This document shows, in pieces, positions 13,771 to 15,518 of a stretch of DNA of 15,518 nt. A program made the position numbers and the translations under genes. Source of the stretch: CAYZYO01 sp964482585 (GTDB lineage: Bacteria > Bacillota > Syntrophomonadia > Syntrophomonadales > Syntrophomonadaceae); contig CAYZYO010000056.1 of the NCBI GenBank assembly GCA_964482585.1, positions 1 through 15,518 on the forward strand, given 5' to 3'. How positions within the stretch are numbered: the first letter of the stretch is position 1; the number at the start of each line of letters is the position of its first letter. The notes below the pieces were generated by a model that saw nothing but the letters and a program-made list of their open reading frames with translations, was not told where the DNA came from and made no database searches.

Positions 13771-14160
13771 TCAGATCCTATTCAAGAAATACTGTTTAAC
13801 CAACTCCATCGCAAAATCACCCTGCTGACGGCGTTCTTGTCCTCCCTGGTATACTTTTTCAATACCGTATTTTTCGCAGAGGCGGTTAACTATCTGAATC
13901 TGAGCAATTAAACTGTTATGGATTCTGGAACGGCTCTCGTCAAGTCCAGCCAGCATTTCCTTAATCTCCCGGTCAGTCTGTTCTTCCGTTATCTGAATCT
14001 GTACTCCTTGCTCCACTACTTTTCCTATATATTGAGCTGCCTTCTGAATTAGCAACAATACATGAATCTTCTGTCTGTCTTTCAATTCCTCTGAAATTGA
14101 CTGGTCATTCTCTATGGCCATTAAAAGTAGTTTTAATTGATCTTTTCTAGAATTAATCAA
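13771..14160 (-). CDS. DUF3232-like small protein
   Basis: This is the only gene-sized frame in the right-hand region that looks intact, at 129 residues from TTG 14160. GGAGGGG lies about six bases before that TTG; an ATG at 14175 has no such site, so the TTG is preferred. The protein is hydrophilic and mostly helical: an N-terminal KDQLKLLLMAIENDQSISEELKDRQKI helix pair, a central segment, and a C-terminal DESRSRIHNSLIAQIQIVNRLCEKYGI...ERRQQGDFAMELVKQYF. That last block fits the DUF3232 pattern (RR..H...I....NR....G.......R..V.DF....). No enzymatic residues are evident. Members tend to occur in mobile or accessory regions of Firmicutes, which fits the recombinase and IS remnants on both sides. 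The function is unknown. Confidence 0.6.
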   Translation of the reverse strand: MINSRKDQLKLLLMAIENDQSISEELKDRQKIHVLLLIQKAAQYIGKVVEQGVQIQITEEQTDREIKEMLAGLDESRSRIHNSLIAQIQIVNRLCEKYGIEKVYQGGQERRQQGDFAMELVKQYFLNRI

Positions 14161-14268
14161 TGTATACCCCTCCATTATTTTGATTTAAAATTCCCGAAAT
14201 CTTTTTCTCCTCCCTGGGCTAAAGAATGGGCTTCGTCAACAAACATATTTCGCCAATTGACTTCTTTA

Positions 14269-14394
14269 TCATCTATTAGGCAAACAAAAAGAAGGCAGGT
14301 AGAAAATAATCTTTCCGCAATAGGGACAATAATAGCGTCGAATAAGAATCGGTCCAATAGGTAAAACACAAGCAATTCCGGCCATAATATCCAT
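14269..14394 (-). pseudogene. Zinc-ribbon fragment resembling a transposase-associated N-terminal domain
   Basis: One minus-strand frame reads IRRYYCPYCGKIIFYLPSFCLPNR before a stop at 14269. The CPxCGK...LPSFCLPR pattern is that of short zinc-ribbon domains (DUF6431-like) at the start of some transposase-related proteins. Only about 41 residues remain, there is no ribosome binding site, and the downstream part is lost. A different frame over the same DNA gives an 86-codon ORF (14175-14435), which lacks any recognisable feature. Confidence 0.45.
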
Positions 14395-14438
14395 GTTTTT
14401 GAGGTGCAATTGGCATTAAGCATGGATTCGGGCAAGAA

Positions 14439-14525
14439 TCAGCATAAATTCAAAATCTTCCTTGGCATAAAGGCCATATCATTCAGCAAATCATTGAAAT
14501 TTCCCATAATCTCTTTCCTTCTCAA
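14439..14525 (-). CDS. Small ORF, 28 residues, unknown
   Basis: A TTG at 14525 is placed six bases after a perfect AAAGGAGG (14539-14532), and the frame reads MRRKEIMGNFNDLLNDMAF and nine more residues to a stop at 14439. It begins 15 bases after the recombinase remnant ends, as in an operon. The peptide has a basic start and an amphipathic middle. It may be the surviving 5' end of a longer broken gene rather than a complete one. No family is recognised. Confidence 0.3.
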   Translation of the reverse strand: MRRKEIMGNFNDLLNDMAFMPRKILNLC

Positions 14526-14540
14526 TTTGATCCTCCTTTC

Positions 14541-14684
14541 TCACCGGGTTTTTGGGATATATGTATGAGTAATCCCAATCCTACTATGTCCTAACCGCTC
14601 GGTTATTACCTTCCGCGCTTCCCGGTCATTTAGTCCTGCTTTCAGGAAACCGGTGTTTATACTTGCCCAAACCCGAGCTGTGAC
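14541..14684 (-). pseudogene. C-terminal remnant of a tyrosine recombinase/integrase
   Basis: The minus strand reads WASINTGFLKAGLNDREARKVITERLGHSRIGITHTYIPKTR to a stop at 14541. The ERLGHSRIGIT..Y pattern is the C-terminal end of phage-type integrases, with the second active-site His in LGH and the nucleophile Tyr in THTYIP. The preceding HxLRHT-like motif is degenerate (RVWAS), and the catalytic core further upstream is not found in any frame. Upstream the same frame continues as a hydrophobic stretch unlike an integrase. The fragment points to an integrative element once placed here. Confidence 0.55.
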
Positions 14685-14734
14685 AACTCCTACTACCTTC
14701 CATATCTGCAGGAACCAGCCAAAGAATGGCTCTA

Positions 14735-15009
14735 TTAAGATTGACTGGATTTTCTATCAAGGCTCTGCTGTTTGAAACAGCAACCAAAAGTATCTAAAAT
14801 ATTTTTGGTAATTTGTTTCTTTTCTTCTGGGGTATAACCCCCGGAATTTGGCTCTTCTTTTTTGACTGTTGCGTTTTCTAGTTTGGCTTCTATATATGAG
14901 CTAATTTCATCCCTATATCAAAAAATGTTACAGCCGCTAACGACCTGGACCTTATAGGAAAATTAAAAATCGGGTGATCATCTGGCAAACGCAGCTCTAG
15001 TCTTTTCAA
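14735..15009 (-). pseudogene. Frameshifted small gene (LPDDHPIF protein)
   Basis: A TTG at 15009 with AAAGGAG about eight bases upstream starts MKRLELRLPDDHPIFNFP, then about 20 residues more to a stop at 14890. A one-base shift near 14920 continues smoothly as RDEISSYIEAKLENATVKKEE and then TPEEKKQITKNILDTF, with the frame open to 14735. The joined product would be about 90 residues, hydrophilic, with a charged C-terminal half. The clean ribosome binding site and the coding character on both sides of the shift argue for a once-real gene. I do not recognise the family with confidence. It lies next to the recombinase remnant and probably belonged to the same element. Confidence 0.45.
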
Positions 15010-15036
15010 ATTACCACTCCTTTCTGCTAAATTTTG

Positions 15037-15203
15037 TCACCGGAAAGGCTTGGTCTTACAGACTAGGCTGTTCTAGGCCATTTTTTTGATTTATATCCGG
15101 TTATAAAATCGGTTATACACGATTTTTGACAAATTATAACCGGAGAACTTTTAAAAAAATGCCTTTAAACGTAGATCTATCAAGGCTTGATGCTTTCCGG
15201 TGA
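15037..15203. repeat. 11-bp inverted repeat enclosing a second inverted repeat
   Basis: TCACCGGAAAG (15037-15047) and CTTTCCGGTGA (15193-15203) are perfect inverted copies 145 bases apart. They enclose the CCGGTTATAA dyad at 15097-15143. This could be the upstream control or origin region of the decayed element, or the ends of a short non-autonomous element. Confidence 0.5.
15097..15143. repeat. CCGGTTATAA inverted repeat with third half-site
   Basis: CCGGTTATAA (15097-15106) and TTATAACCGG (15134-15143) are perfect inverted copies, with a further CGGTTATA at 15110-15117 in direct orientation to the first. A TTGACA at 15126-15131 lies between the arms. Three related half-sites in 47 bases suggest a repressor operator or iteron-like binding sites. 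Confidence 0.5.
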
Positions 15204-15386
15204 GTTGATTCTGGAATAAGATCGTTGAGTTTTTCAATTCACCCATTAAGGTTAACTATTTTCTGTTGCCGCCATTTTCCACCTTCCTTTTTTTTTGTAA
15301 TTACTTTTAATTTTACGAGTTTTATAGATATAATGCCATATATAAACGTTAAAAGATGATGAGTCAGTAATAGTAATATGTTTTAC

Positions 15387-15426
15387 TTGACTGGTAGTTG
15401 ACTGGCTATTAGGCGTAAATTAGAAT
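15387..15426 (+). promoter_or_regulatory. Possible promoter with tandem TTGACTGG, facing right edge
   Basis: TTGACTGG occurs at 15387-15394 and 15398-15405, one helical turn (11 bases) apart. The second copy supplies TTGACT exactly 17 bases before TAGAAT (15421-15426). No gene follows within the window, so it would serve one beyond the edge. Confidence 0.35.
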
Positions 15427-15518
15427 CATACTATATGTTGATGATTAATACCATCTAACCACAATATATTGCATATTGCCTTCTAAGCCTTTACTTGATT
15501 TAAGCTTGACCAGCACCT

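Larger units (their letters stand above)
15010..15518. other. Right-edge non-coding region with repeats
   Basis: No ORF with a credible start and coding character is seen in these 509 bases. The first 200 bases hold nested inverted repeats, and the last 130 bases hold a promoter-like pair facing out of the window, both listed separately. A run of T at 15287-15298 follows a purine-poor tract but has no clear hairpin before it. Confidence 0.5.

Noticed and set aside
14175..14435. 86-codon minus-strand ORF upstream of the DUF3232-like gene
   Set aside because: Another frame over the same bases carries a recognisable zinc-ribbon motif; this frame has no family feature and no ribosome binding site.
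1..15518. CRISPR array
   Set aside because: No regularly spaced direct repeats of 25-40 bases were seen anywhere in the window.

Overview
The window looks like chromosomal DNA from an AT-rich, low-GC anaerobic Firmicute of the Clostridia. The support is: strong AGGAGG-type ribosome binding sites with frequent TTG starts, a SCIFF peptide with its radical SAM maturase (a clostridial hallmark), a clostridial-type murA, and an rlmH-htrA pair of the kind that ends the WalRK gene cluster near oriC in many Firmicutes. A relative of Syntrophomonas is possible, but the sequence alone does not settle the genus.

Layout. Positions 1-447 hold the 5' part of a multi-pass membrane protein that runs off the left edge. 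A DUF554 membrane protein follows on the plus strand (814-1503), then about 380 bp of repeat-bearing intergenic DNA. From 2367 back to 1888 and on up to 9935 the minus strand carries housekeeping and envelope genes. Read in transcription order they are: SCIFF peptide (cteA-like), SCIFF maturase (cteB-like), a LysM/G5/M23 cell-wall peptidase, thioredoxin reductase, a membrane-anchored MA-family metallopeptidase translationally coupled to murA, an HtrA-type serine protease, and rlmH. Rho-independent terminators divide this run into several transcription units. tRNA-Gly(CCC) and tRNA-Asp(GTC) lie just upstream of the SCIFF gene. A MITE-like repeat, also present after the DUF554 gene, sits between the two tRNAs. 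glnS is divergent, on the plus strand (10604-12340), behind a structured leader.

From about 12350 to the right edge the window is a graveyard of accessory DNA. It holds the deletion scar of a type I restriction-modification operon: the first 11 codons of hsdM are joined out of frame to the last 165 codons of hsdR, followed by a truncated YgjP/DUF45 metallopeptidase. It also holds an IstB (IS21) C-terminal remnant, a probably intact DUF3232-like gene, a zinc-ribbon fragment, a 28-codon ORF, the C-terminal part of a tyrosine recombinase, and a frameshifted small gene. The last 500 bp has nested inverted repeats and no convincing gene. The simplest reading is a decayed integrative element or plasmid next to a mostly deleted restriction island.

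Functional themes. Cell-envelope synthesis and quality control (murA, M23 peptidase, HtrA, MA peptidase), translation (rlmH, glnS, two tRNAs) and redox (trxB) make up the core part. The most biologically interesting intact system is the SCIFF ranthipeptide pair. Its internal terminator probably sets peptide output above maturase output. No wholly new system is evident. The best leads are the glnS leader structure, the paired MITE-like repeats and the restriction-modification deletion scar.
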